A stretch of 64,000 bases of DNA from contig JAHBUR010000006.1 in assembly GCA_019637975.1 (NCBI GenBank), forward strand, positions 99,773-163,772. The letters are read 5' to 3'. The DNA is from Bacteroidota bacterium. Lineage in GTDB: Bacteria; Bacteroidota; Ignavibacteria; UBA10030; UBA6906. This document shows positions 1 to 8,045 of the stretch, piece by piece. Below the pieces are notes generated by a model. The model made no database searches. It was not told the DNA's origin and saw only the letters and a program-made list of their open reading frames with translations. The first letter of the stretch is position 1. Each line of letters starts with the position of its first letter. A program made the translations under genes and the position numbers.

Positions 1-1158
1 TTCAACTTCTCGGGTTTGCGTTCGTGGCGCGTCAACGATTTCGAGTTCCAGGATGTGTTGCGCAACGCCGTGTTCAGAGTAACGCAGGATTCGAACATCA
101 TTCTCGAGAAATCGGATATTCAGGTAATCGCAACACCTCATCCACATAACGATCTCGTGGCCATCTATTTCGGCGAGAATGAGCTTCAAGGGAAACGGTT
201 GCGGGAGGTTCTCCTGAATCCTGAGAACAAGCCGCTTCGTCTCAAACAGAAACTGATTGCCAGCGGTCAGTTCGGGCAGGATCGCGAGCTTGTTGACCGG
301 AATTTCAAGATCGAGAATATCCTTCCGCCGATGCTCGTCACGGAAAGCGACAGCATTCTCGGCAACTTCAACCGGTACAATCTCGCGTATGACGGGCGTA
401 CGGAGCCGGTGGTATTGAACGTACGCTTCGTTGATAACGCAAACATCCGGTTCGGGAATGATTGGGGAGTGGAAGCAAAGCTCGGCAACGACGAACTCGG
501 CTACCCGATGTGGACGAGCGGCAACCTTGCAGTAATGGCATTGTACAAGCGCATCAAGCTGGGAATGCAACTTCCCTTTGCGGGCGGGACTGGTACGACG
601 TCATTTCTTGGCTCGTCATTGAAGCCGCGGCGTCTTGACGGAACATACGGAGTGGCAGGTGAGTTCGATTTCGCATTCGCCGGAGGTTCATTCACATTCG
701 GAGGCAGGCGTCGTGATACGGATGGAACTTTCTCCGATCCCAGCCGCATCTACTCCATCCGGACGTCGGCAATGTTGTGGTATTCCTACACGCTGAACAT
801 CAACAACAAGGCGAACCTGATGCGCGTGAAATTCGGAGCGGGCATGCATTCGATTTCACAGGATGCGCTGATGCCGCCAACCGGAACTGAGAAGGAACGC
901 ATTGTGACGACGGATCATACCAGATTCTTCTGGAGCCCGTACCTCAAAGTTGAATTCATGAATCAACAATTCTCCAACAGGTTCGGTGCAAGTCTGCAAT
1001 ACTACAAAGAGTGGGGGCTTGCCACCGCCTGGTTGGAGATTGTCAATAATACACTGCGTGTAGAACTTAAGGGCGCATTGCCGCTTCTGCGATCAAGTGC
1101 GGACTGGGAGCCGTCGCATTTCGTGATGGTCACTATACCGTACACAGTTACATTGTGA
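1..1158 (+). CDS. Probable outer-membrane beta-barrel protein, 5'-truncated
   Basis: The reading frame is open from the first base of the window, so the true start lies upstream; the TTG at 16 is probably only an internal codon. About 385 residues are visible, rich in alternating aromatic and polar residues and glycines (for example FGNDWG, GNDELGYPMW, YGVAGEFDFAF), and the chain ends in a strand-like TIPYTVTL. This pattern is typical of a transmembrane beta-barrel. The family is not recognised. The next gene is a clear paralog sharing FGNDW, DELGY, SLKPR-LLDG/LNG and GVAG-F-F in the same order, so the two form a tandem pair. Function could be a porin-like or surface protein; that is inference. 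Confidence 0.6.
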   Translation, partial: FNFSGLRSWRVNDFEFQDVLRNAVFRVTQDSNIILEKSDIQVIATPHPHNDLVAIYFGENELQGKRLREVLLNPENKPLRLKQKLIASGQFGQDRELVDRNFKIENILPPMLVTESDSILGNFNRYNLAYDGRTEPVVLNVRFVDNANIRFGNDWGVEAKLGNDELGYPMWTSGNLAVMALYKRIKLGMQLPFAGGTGTTSFLGSSLKPRRLDGTYGVAGEFDFAFAGGSFTFGGRRRDTDGTFSDPSRIYSIRTSAMLWYSYTLNINNKANLMRVKFGAGMHSISQDALMPPTGTEKERIVTTDHTRFFWSPYLKVEFMNQQFSNRFGASLQYYKEWGLATAWLEIVNNTLRVELKGALPLLRSSADWEPSHFVMVTIPYTVTL

Positions 1159-1169
1159 AAGGTGATAGT

Positions 1170-2417
1170 ATGAGAAATCAAAGTGTACTGTTCTTTGTCG
1201 TGTTGCTGCTGCTGTGCGGCATGAGTCGGACGACGGCACAGATCGAGCACCTGCGAGCTGATCTCCAATCTGAAAACGAAGAACTGAAATCGCTCGAACG
1301 CATTCTCGCAACGCTCAACAGCGGCGATACGACATATGCATCGTACTTTCCGATGTGGACTGTTGTTGACAGAAACACGAAACTCAGCATCTATTCGGCA
1401 TTCAGAAATCGCGGGAAAGAATTTTCGGAAGACGATCAGGTAATTGTCATCGCGAATCCCAACATGCAGGGAATAGCCGACATTCGCATTGGCAACATGT
1501 CATACGGGAGACTGTATACGTCAAAGTCACTCGACCCGGAATTGCAGAAGAGACTCCTGAAGAAAGAGTATGTGCTTGTCGAGGAGACGCCGTTCGGGTA
1601 CCGGAACGCCGCACGGCAACAGCGGTTACCGGCCGGGAATCCCAATTGGGTTTCGATGAACATCTCTTTGTTTGGCGGAGAGATGCGATTCGGCAACGAC
1701 TGGAGGATTACAGGGATAATCGGCACGGATGAATTGGGCTATGCATTCTGGTCGTCAGGACAAATCAGAATGCTGGCGGGGTACAAGTCGGTTGAACTCG
1801 GCGCCTATTTGCCGCTGCAGGGCGGGCTCATTGAAACGAATCATGCTGAACGGCCGCTTTCGCTAAAGCCGAGGTTGCTGAACGGAAGCACCGGAGTTGC
1901 GGGGAGATTCGAGTTTGAGTGGGACGAGGTGAAGATCAATTCTTCCCGCTTCACATACGGCGGAATCGGCGGTTCGTTCGCAGTCGGCAGTCTCGACCGC
2001 CGAAGACCCGAATATCTCACAAACAATCTTGAGAGACTCTATTCGATCAGCGGCCTGTTGCAACTCTACTACGCCTTCAACTACAGTTTCGACGAAGAGA
2101 AGAGTGTCTCAGCGCGGGCAGGCGTATCATGGCACCGCGTAACGATGAACAGATTTCTCGCGAATGAGATATTTAAGTACGATCATGAAAATGTTGTCAC
2201 ACCCGTCGTTGCACTCGAATACAAAAACAGCGGGGCGGATTGGTTCCGGCTTAACATGCAGTACTCGCGTTTGCTGAGTTTCGGGGCCTGGGCTGAAATT
2301 GTGCCGCGGTACATCAACGCTGAAGTGAGGTACTCAACGGTGTTGTTGCGTGAGCCGGGGGAGTGGGAGCATCCGTACTATCTGTACGCAACGCTCGGTT
2401 TCAACTTCGATTTTTGA
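1170..2417 (+). CDS. Secreted, probable outer-membrane beta-barrel protein (tandem paralog)
   Basis: This protein of about 415 residues begins with a good Sec signal peptide (MRNQ followed by a hydrophobic run, cleavage probably after TTAQ). I chose ATG 1170, preceded by AAAGGTGA, over an in-frame GTG at 1155 that overlaps the upstream stop. The mature part has barrel-like alternation and ends in YATLGFNFDF, a terminal-aromatic C-terminus as expected of outer-membrane barrels. Blocks such as MRFGNDW, GTDELGYAFWSSG, SLKPRLLNG and GVAGRFEFE match the preceding gene, so the pair arose by duplication. The substrate or role is unknown. It converges on the rhodanese gene downstream. Confidence 0.6.
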   Translation: MRNQSVLFFVVLLLLCGMSRTTAQIEHLRADLQSENEELKSLERILATLNSGDTTYASYFPMWTVVDRNTKLSIYSAFRNRGKEFSEDDQVIVIANPNMQGIADIRIGNMSYGRLYTSKSLDPELQKRLLKKEYVLVEETPFGYRNAARQQRLPAGNPNWVSMNISLFGGEMRFGNDWRITGIIGTDELGYAFWSSGQIRMLAGYKSVELGAYLPLQGGLIETNHAERPLSLKPRLLNGSTGVAGRFEFEWDEVKINSSRFTYGGIGGSFAVGSLDRRRPEYLTNNLERLYSISGLLQLYYAFNYSFDEEKSVSARAGVSWHRVTMNRFLANEIFKYDHENVVTPVVALEYKNSGADWFRLNMQYSRLLSFGAWAEIVPRYINAEVRYSTVLLREPGEWEHPYYLYATLGFNFDF

Positions 2418-2498
2418 GGTGGATAAGAGTTCGGTGATCTGCGATGCCGGGCGGCGGGCAGTTCATGCAGCGCGTATGTTGGCTGGATGATCTGCCCG

Positions 2499-2828
2499 TC
2501 AGTATTTTTTGATTGAGTGGTCGATCTTGTCGGACCAGGCGAGAATGCCCCCGGTAAGGTTGTAGAGATTGGGGAATCCGAAACGGCGCTGCAACTCGGC
2601 AATAATCCGGCCGCTTCTGTTTCCGCTTCGACAGTAGACTACGACTTTCTTGTCCCTGCTAATCTTGTCGGCATGAAGAAGAACCACTCCCATCGGAATC
2701 AACTCGCCGCCGATATCGGCAAAATCTTTCTCCCGTTGCTCACGAACATCAATCAGTTGGAAGTCCTCATTCGCATCCATCATATGTTTGAGTTCATCGA
2801 CGGTGACGGATTTGATTTCCTGCGACAT
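2499..2828 (-). CDS. Rhodanese-like domain protein
   Basis: A single rhodanese domain of 109 residues. It has the DVRE motif (residues 27-30) and an active-site loop C66-RSGNRS, so the persulfide-carrying cysteine is present. The likely role is cytoplasmic sulfur transfer; the acceptor cannot be told. The frame is open further upstream, but ATG 2828 is chosen because AAGGA lies about nine bases before it and the domain begins there (SVTVDELKHMM). Single-domain rhodaneses of about 105 residues are common. It is divergent from pdxB, with a 162-base intergenic region that probably holds both promoters, and convergent with the barrel gene. Confidence 0.88.
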   Translation of the reverse strand: MSQEIKSVTVDELKHMMDANEDFQLIDVREQREKDFADIGGELIPMGVVLLHADKISRDKKVVVYCRSGNRSGRIIAELQRRFGFPNLYNLTGGILAWSDKIDHSIKKY

Positions 2829-2990
2829 GACTTGATTCCTTGCTGCATGTATAGTTGGAAGAACAGTTCGAACGTAGTATAGCAAATTCCGGTTTTGGAA
2901 GAAATCATCGCAAGCTGCAGCTTGATAATCTCCGAGAGGTTGAATACTTTGCATACAATTCATCGTCACAAATCTTCTTCACATTGAGCT

Positions 2991-4151
2991 ATGCGAGTTG
3001 TTGTGGACGCCAAACTTCCCCACGCAGCAACGGCATTCGGCCTGTTTGGCGAGGTCAGAATTCTTCCCACACAACAGATAACCCGTCAGTCGATTGCAGA
3101 CGCCGATGCCGTGCTCGTCCGCTCTGAGACGAAGGTAAACGGAGACTTGCTTGACGGAACGAAGGTTCGCTTTGTCGGTACTGCAACAATCGGCACCGAT
3201 CATGTTGATCTGGAGTATGTGAACAGGCACAGAATCACATTTGCAAGTTGTCCCGGCAGCAATGCAAACTCGGTCGCCGAATACGTCCTCGCGGCGTTGC
3301 TCGAAACAAGCTTCATGCTGGGGTTCACCCTGAAAGGCAAAACGCTCGGCGTGGTGGGGCATGGAAATACGGGAAGCAGAGTTGCGCGGAAAGCTGAAGC
3401 GATCGGCATGCGAGTGTTGCTGAATGATCCGCCCCTTGCACGCTTGTCGGGCGATACGCGCTATCTTCCACTTGACGCATTGATGGATGCCGACGTTATT
3501 TCTCTTCACGTTCCACTCACAAAGTCAGGCGATGATCCAACGTATCATATTTTTGATGAACGACGGCTCTCGGCGATGCAGAAGGGAAGTATCCTTGTCA
3601 ATTCCTCCCGGGGTGCTGTTGTTGACACTCAGTCACTCAAGAAGATGATTCGGGAACAGCATGTGAGGGCGTGTGTTCTCGATGTGTGGGAGCGAGAGCC
3701 TGACATTGATATCGACATGCTTCAGCTGGCGTTGATCGGAACACCTCATATTGCGGGCTACTCGTATGACGGGAAGGTGAACGCGACACGAATGCTGCGA
3801 CAAGCGCTTGGAGAGTTCGTGCACCAACCGGTTGCAGGTGACGTTGTCGACGATACAGGTGACTTGAAGGAGATCAGGTTGTCGCAGACCGACCCGCTGT
3901 TTGAAGCGATGCTGCGTTCTGCTGTGAGAGAGTGCTACAACATTGAAGAAGACGATAGACGCCTGCGGCATCTCACATCGCTCGCGCCTGAGCTGCGGGC
4001 GGACCACTTCCGGCAGTTGCGGGCGAACTATCCGATCAGAAGAGAATTCCACAATTACCATATCAATCCCCGAAACCTCCCGGCGGAAGCGGCTCAAATC
4101 CTCTCCGCGGTAGGTTTCTCACTTCACACAAAGAGAAAGAACCATGACTAA
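2991..4151 (+). CDS. pdxB: 4-phosphoerythronate dehydrogenase (PdxB)
   Basis: A D-isomer-specific 2-hydroxyacid dehydrogenase of 386 residues, close to the usual PdxB length of about 380. Visible are the Rossmann nucleotide motif GHGNTGSRVA (about residue 123), the catalytic arginine in NSSRGAVVD, the glutamate in VWEREPDID and the histidine in GTPHIAGYSYDGK. A C-terminal extension of about 100 residues matches the PdxB-specific dimerisation domain rather than a SerA ACT domain. PdxB oxidises 4-phospho-D-erythronate in the DXP-dependent pyridoxal phosphate pathway in the cytoplasm. The stop overlaps the next gene by 8 bases, so the two are probably co-translated. Confidence 0.9.
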   Translation: MRVVVDAKLPHAATAFGLFGEVRILPTQQITRQSIADADAVLVRSETKVNGDLLDGTKVRFVGTATIGTDHVDLEYVNRHRITFASCPGSNANSVAEYVLAALLETSFMLGFTLKGKTLGVVGHGNTGSRVARKAEAIGMRVLLNDPPLARLSGDTRYLPLDALMDADVISLHVPLTKSGDDPTYHIFDERRLSAMQKGSILVNSSRGAVVDTQSLKKMIREQHVRACVLDVWEREPDIDIDMLQLALIGTPHIAGYSYDGKVNATRMLRQALGEFVHQPVAGDVVDDTGDLKEIRLSQTDPLFEAMLRSAVRECYNIEEDDRRLRHLTSLAPELRADHFRQLRANYPIRREFHNYHINPRNLPAEAAQILSAVGFSLHTKRKNHD

Positions 4152-4827
4152 AGAAATCACCCTGACTTCCTGGCCCATCCCCGCTCCGGAGAAACTTGAG
4201 GGCAAGCACGTCCGTATTGCGCGCCTCAACCCTGATGCAGATATCGATGACCTTTACGAAGTCTCCCACGCAAAGCAGGAGTACAATGTGTTGTGGAAGT
4301 ACATGCACTACGGTCCGTTTCGCGACAAGAAGGAAATGTATGAATGGCTGATTGGCCTGAAGGAGAGTACCGATCCGCTGTTCTATACCGTCTTCAGCAA
4401 GCAGCTCAACAAAAGAGTCGGCATGTATGCAATCATGAATGTAGAGCCGAATGACGGCCGGGTTGAGCTGGGGAACATCTGGTACAGCCCGCTCGTACAG
4501 AAAACGATTGTGAATTCGGAGGCGACGTTTCTCTTTCTTTCCTATCTCTTTGACGAACTGAAGTACCGCAGAGTGGAATGGAAATGCGACGACGAGAACG
4601 AAGCAAGCAAATACGCCGCAGTCCGGCTTGGATTTTCGTATGAAGGATTGTTCCGGCAACACATGGTCGTGAAAGGCAAGAATCGCGATACGGCATGGTT
4701 CGCCATGCTCGATAGCGAGTGGCCCGAGCGCAAGGGTGATTTCGAGCGGTACTTCGCCAACCCCGGACTTTCGCTTACCAAACTTCATGGCAAGCAGGAA
4801 CATTCATTACCGAAGGATCAGCAGTAG
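4144..4827 (+). CDS. GNAT family N-acetyltransferase (RimJ/RimL type)
   Basis: A 227-residue protein of the Acetyltransf_3 (RimJ/RimL-like) group. It has the N-terminal GKHVRIARLNPD strand, a central RVELGNIWYSP block, and the acetyl-CoA binding region around RRVEWKCDDENEASKYAAVRLGF, the usual N-x-x-S-x-x-A-A-x-x-L-G-F pattern. Members acetylate ribosomal protein N-termini, aminoglycosides or small molecules. The target here is unknown. The start ATG overlaps the end of pdxB by 8 bases. A close relation to PLP synthesis is not implied by the sequence. Confidence 0.85.
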   Translation: MTKEITLTSWPIPAPEKLEGKHVRIARLNPDADIDDLYEVSHAKQEYNVLWKYMHYGPFRDKKEMYEWLIGLKESTDPLFYTVFSKQLNKRVGMYAIMNVEPNDGRVELGNIWYSPLVQKTIVNSEATFLFLSYLFDELKYRRVEWKCDDENEASKYAAVRLGFSYEGLFRQHMVVKGKNRDTAWFAMLDSEWPERKGDFERYFANPGLSLTKLHGKQEHSLPKDQQ

Positions 4828-4872
4828 AAACACGCAAAGGTCTGTATTAAGTACATCTGAAAGTTCCTTGTC

Positions 4873-6936
4873 TTGAAAGTCTCCACACCTCGATTGAAGA
4901 ACCGCGACCTCAGTTGGCTCGGGTTCAACCACCGCGTGCTGCAGGAAGCCGCCGACCCTGCGGTTCCATTGTATGAGCGCATCAAATTTCTCGCCATCTG
5001 GTCGTCGAATCTTGATGAGTTCTTTCGCGTGCGTGTTGCCTCGTTGCGCGCTTTGGCGCGGCTCAAGAAAAAGACAAAACGAAAACTCGATGTCGAGCCG
5101 GAAAGACTTCTCAAGAGGCTTCTGAAGGTTGTCTGGCTGCAGCAGGAGGAATCTGGAGAGATCTTCAAGAAACGTATCAAGAAGGATTTGGCAAAGGAAG
5201 GGATATTCCTCGTACGGGAAAATGAGTTGAGCAAAAAGCAGAAAGAGATGGTGATCTCCCACTTTCATACCACCGTTCTCCCGAAGCTCTCGCCTGTGTT
5301 TTTGAGCGCGGAAAAGGCGCCTCCGTTTCTTCATAATCGTACGCTGTATCTGGTTGTCCGTCTCCGGCGCAAGTCCGAAGAGCCCAAGAAACAGCCCGAA
5401 CAGTATGCTCTCGTTGAGATTCCGACCGCTATCGTGCCCCGGTTCTTTTCCATTGAAGGCGGAGAGCATCACCACTACATCCTTTTTCTTGACGATGTTG
5501 TTCGTCTCGGGTTGGATGATGTGTTCCCGCAACATTTCGTTTCTGGCGCTTACGCAGTGAAGTTGACCCGCGATGCCGAGTTGGAGTTGGGTGATGAGTA
5601 TAGCGGAGATCTTCTCGAAAAGATAAAAAAAGCGCTCGGAAAACGCAGCGAAGGTGTTCCTGCTCGCTTTCTGTACGATACCGAGATGCCGAAGAAGCTT
5701 CTCCTTTTCCTGCAGAGGATGTTCGAGCTTGCGGATGATGATCTCATTCCGGGAAGCCGGTATCACAATTTCAGCGATTTCTTCTCGTTCCCGAATCCCA
5801 AAGCGCCTTCTCTGCTGTACGAACCAATGCCGCCGTTGCCGGTATTTGACAATGAGGATTCAATATTCCGGGTCATGCAAGAGAGGGATACGATCATCCA
5901 TTTCCCGTACCACTCGTACGACAGTGTGGTACGGTTTCTCAGCGAGGCCGCTGATGACGAGTCGGTTCGTTCAATCAAGATCACTTTGTATAGAGTTGCG
6001 AGAAACTCCAAGGTTGTCGGGCACCTCCTGCGGGCGGCGAACAACGGGAAAAGCGTAACGGTGTTCGTTGAAGTGAAAGCGCGCTTCGACGAAGAGTCGA
6101 ACATCTTCTGGGCCGAAGAGTTGGAGAAGGCGGGCGCACGAGTGTTGTACAGTATTCCCAATCTGAAAGTGCACGCAAAGCTCTGCCTTGTCACACGGGA
6201 GGAAAGCGACGGCACACGGCGGTATGCCTATTTCAGTACGGGAAATTTCAATGAAGCGGCCGCTACCCAGTATACTGATTTCGGGTTCTTTACTTCCGAC
6301 AAACGCCTCACGAACGAGGCGGAAAAAATTTTCCAAGTTCTGCACAGGGGGAAGAACAACGTTGCATGCGAGCATCTTCTTGTCTCGCCGTTTTCGATGC
6401 GAACAGGTTTTGAAGCACTGATCGGGAGGGAAATCAAGCACGCCAAAAAGGGGCGTGAAGCACGAATAGCCGCAAAAATGAATTCGCTCGAAGATCCCGG
6501 TATGATCGAAAGACTGTACGAGGCCAGTAACGCCGGTGTGCAGGTGAGGCTCATCGTGCGCGGCATTTGCTGCCTGATTCCCGGCATCAAGGGAATGAGT
6601 GAGAACATTGAAGTCACCAGCATCGTCGACCGGTTTCTTGAACACACCCGTGTGTTTCTGTTTCACAACAACGGAAACCAACAGGTGTATCTTTCCTCCG
6701 CTGATTGGATGAGGCGGAACCTTGACAGACGCATTGAAGTTGCGTTCCCGATCTATGACAAGCAGATTCAGCATCGGCTGAAGGAAATCCTCGACATGCA
6801 GCTTTGTGACAATGTGAAAGCACGCATTATCGACAAGAAGGTCAGTAACCGCATACGTTCTGCACAAGATGGGATCACAGTACGATCACAATCTGCCGCC
6901 TATGAACTGTGGCGCGACTCGTTTCCTCGTCCCTGA
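4873..6936 (+). CDS. ppk: Polyphosphate kinase 1
   Basis: A 687-residue PPK1, the usual length. The N-terminal domain opens with NRDLSWLGFNHRVLQEA. The catalytic phospholipase-D-like domains contain the phosphorylated histidine H434 in KVHAKLCLV, followed by YFSTGNFNE, and a second conserved histidine H591 in FLEHTRVF. The enzyme reversibly transfers the ATP gamma-phosphate onto long-chain polyphosphate at the inner membrane. The start is TTG 4873, placed where the family begins; its ribosome-binding site is weak. With pyruvate phosphate dikinase and a membrane pyrophosphatase also in this window, phosphate-anhydride metabolism is well represented. Confidence 0.93.
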   Translation: MKVSTPRLKNRDLSWLGFNHRVLQEAADPAVPLYERIKFLAIWSSNLDEFFRVRVASLRALARLKKKTKRKLDVEPERLLKRLLKVVWLQQEESGEIFKKRIKKDLAKEGIFLVRENELSKKQKEMVISHFHTTVLPKLSPVFLSAEKAPPFLHNRTLYLVVRLRRKSEEPKKQPEQYALVEIPTAIVPRFFSIEGGEHHHYILFLDDVVRLGLDDVFPQHFVSGAYAVKLTRDAELELGDEYSGDLLEKIKKALGKRSEGVPARFLYDTEMPKKLLLFLQRMFELADDDLIPGSRYHNFSDFFSFPNPKAPSLLYEPMPPLPVFDNEDSIFRVMQERDTIIHFPYHSYDSVVRFLSEAADDESVRSIKITLYRVARNSKVVGHLLRAANNGKSVTVFVEVKARFDEESNIFWAEELEKAGARVLYSIPNLKVHAKLCLVTREESDGTRRYAYFSTGNFNEAAATQYTDFGFFTSDKRLTNEAEKIFQVLHRGKNNVACEHLLVSPFSMRTGFEALIGREIKHAKKGREARIAAKMNSLEDPGMIERLYEASNAGVQVRLIVRGICCLIPGIKGMSENIEVTSIVDRFLEHTRVFLFHNNGNQQVYLSSADWMRRNLDRRIEVAFPIYDKQIQHRLKEILDMQLCDNVKARIIDKKVSNRIRSAQDGITVRSQSAAYELWRDSFPRP

Positions 6937-6954
6937 GTTCCTTCCTTCTCTCCC

Positions 6955-6983
6955 TTGAATCTCTTCACTTTTTGAGGTATTCT
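6955..6983 (+). promoter_or_regulatory. Possible sigma70-type promoter of the hydroxyproline cluster
   Basis: TTGAAT and TATTCT are separated by exactly 17 bases, about 50 bases before the deaminase start. It lies in the gap after ppk, where a new transcription unit would be expected. Recognised by eye only. Confidence 0.4.
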
Positions 6984-7032
6984 TCTATAGTTCTTTCCAA
7001 TCGACACTCCAATCACTAACATCACGTTTGTT

Positions 7033-7941
7033 ATGATGACAACAACATGGTCAGGCATTTTCAGCGCCGTCACAACAAAATTCGATAAGGACGGACGGCT
7101 TGATTTTCCTGCAATGGAAAAACACTTCAACTTTCAAATCGAGTCGGGCGTGCACGGACTCATCGTCCTTGGCTCGCTTGGTGAGAATGTGACGTTGGCA
7201 CCGATTGAAAAGCAGGATGTGTTGAAAGTAGCGCTGAGTGTAAGCGGCGGAAGAGTGCCGGTACTTTCCGGTGTTGCCGAAACATCCACCGCCATGGCCT
7301 GCAACTATATCAAACAAGCACAGGCGAATGGCGCAAACGGTTTCATGGTGATGCCGGCGATGGTGTATCCGGCGGATCGACGGGAGACGCTTGAGTACTT
7401 TCGGAGTGTAGCCGCCGCAAGCGATGTGCCGATCATGCTGTACAATAATCCCGTTTCGTACAAAGTCGATCTCACGCCCGACATGTTCGCCGAACTTGCC
7501 GACGAACCGAAGTTTGTTGCCCTCAAAGAATCTTCGGATAATGTTCGGCGTATCACCGACATTGTCAACGCTGTGGGCAATCGTTATCAGATCTTCACCG
7601 GCGTGGATGATCTTGCGATGGAGAGTCTGATGTTAGGCGCGGTTGGTTGGGTGGCCGGACTCGTATGCGCATTCCCCAAAGAGACTGTCGTGTTGTACAA
7701 GTTGGTCAAAGCGGGAAGAATGGAAGAAGCTCTGAAACTCTATCGCTGGTTCATGCCGCTGCTGCATCTCGATGTTTCGACGAAGTTCGTGCAGAATATC
7801 AAGCTTGCGGAGGCGATGGCCGGCGTCGGTACTGAGTATGTTCGAGCACCGCGGATGCGACTTGAGGGTGATGAACGACGCCGTGTCGAACAGATTGTAT
7901 CCACCGCGTTGAAGACGAGACCCGATCTACCCAATATCTGA
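7033..7941 (+). CDS. DapA-family lyase, probable 1-pyrroline-4-hydroxy-2-carboxylate deaminase
   Basis: A 302-residue TIM-barrel of the dihydrodipicolinate synthase/N-acetylneuraminate lyase family. The Schiff-base lysine is K165 in FVALKESSDN and the catalytic tyrosine is Y137 in MLYNNP; the substrate-carboxylate loop reads GSLGEN in place of the usual GTTGE. On sequence alone it could be DapA or 5-keto-4-deoxyglucarate dehydratase. The neighbours (aldehyde dehydrogenase, hydroxyproline 2-epimerase, FAD amino-acid dehydrogenase) point to deamination of 1-pyrroline-4-hydroxy-2-carboxylate to 2-oxoglutarate semialdehyde in trans-4-hydroxyproline catabolism. It is the first gene of the cluster. 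Confidence 0.82.
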   Translation: MMTTTWSGIFSAVTTKFDKDGRLDFPAMEKHFNFQIESGVHGLIVLGSLGENVTLAPIEKQDVLKVALSVSGGRVPVLSGVAETSTAMACNYIKQAQANGANGFMVMPAMVYPADRRETLEYFRSVAAASDVPIMLYNNPVSYKVDLTPDMFAELADEPKFVALKESSDNVRRITDIVNAVGNRYQIFTGVDDLAMESLMLGAVGWVAGLVCAFPKETVVLYKLVKAGRMEEALKLYRWFMPLLHLDVSTKFVQNIKLAEAMAGVGTEYVRAPRMRLEGDERRRVEQIVSTALKTRPDLPNI

Positions 7942-8019
7942 AAGCAAACCACGAAGGCGCGAAGATGCGACGAGTTCTTCATCTATAAAGTTCTGCTTCG
8001 TGCCTTCGCGGTTCTCTTT
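7941..8019. repeat. Empty palindromic element A (CGCGAAGG family)
   Basis: Two 24-base arms, 7941-7964 and 7996-8019, are inverted copies matching at 20 of 24 positions by direct comparison, with a 31-base spacer that has no reading frame of note. The core of each arm is ACGAAGGCGCGAAG or a one- or two-base variant. The arms share their sequence with those flanking the GxxExxY gene at 11125-11592, so this looks like the gene-less form of that cassette. The left arm starts at the last base of the deaminase stop codon. Transcribed, it would form a long hairpin between two co-oriented genes. Confidence 0.8.
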
Positions 8020-8045
8020 ATCTTTTTCAATCCCAAGAGACGTAC

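Noticed and set aside
2451..2510. CGGGCAG / CTGCCCG pair before a T-run, possible terminator of the second barrel gene
   Set aside because: The loop would be about 30 bases, the T-run is displaced and overlaps the rhodanese coding end; too weak to annotate.
7033..7941. Lysine-biosynthesis dapA
   Set aside because: The GTTGE loop is altered and the gene lies in a hydroxyproline cluster rather than with lysine genes; a catabolic deaminase fits better.
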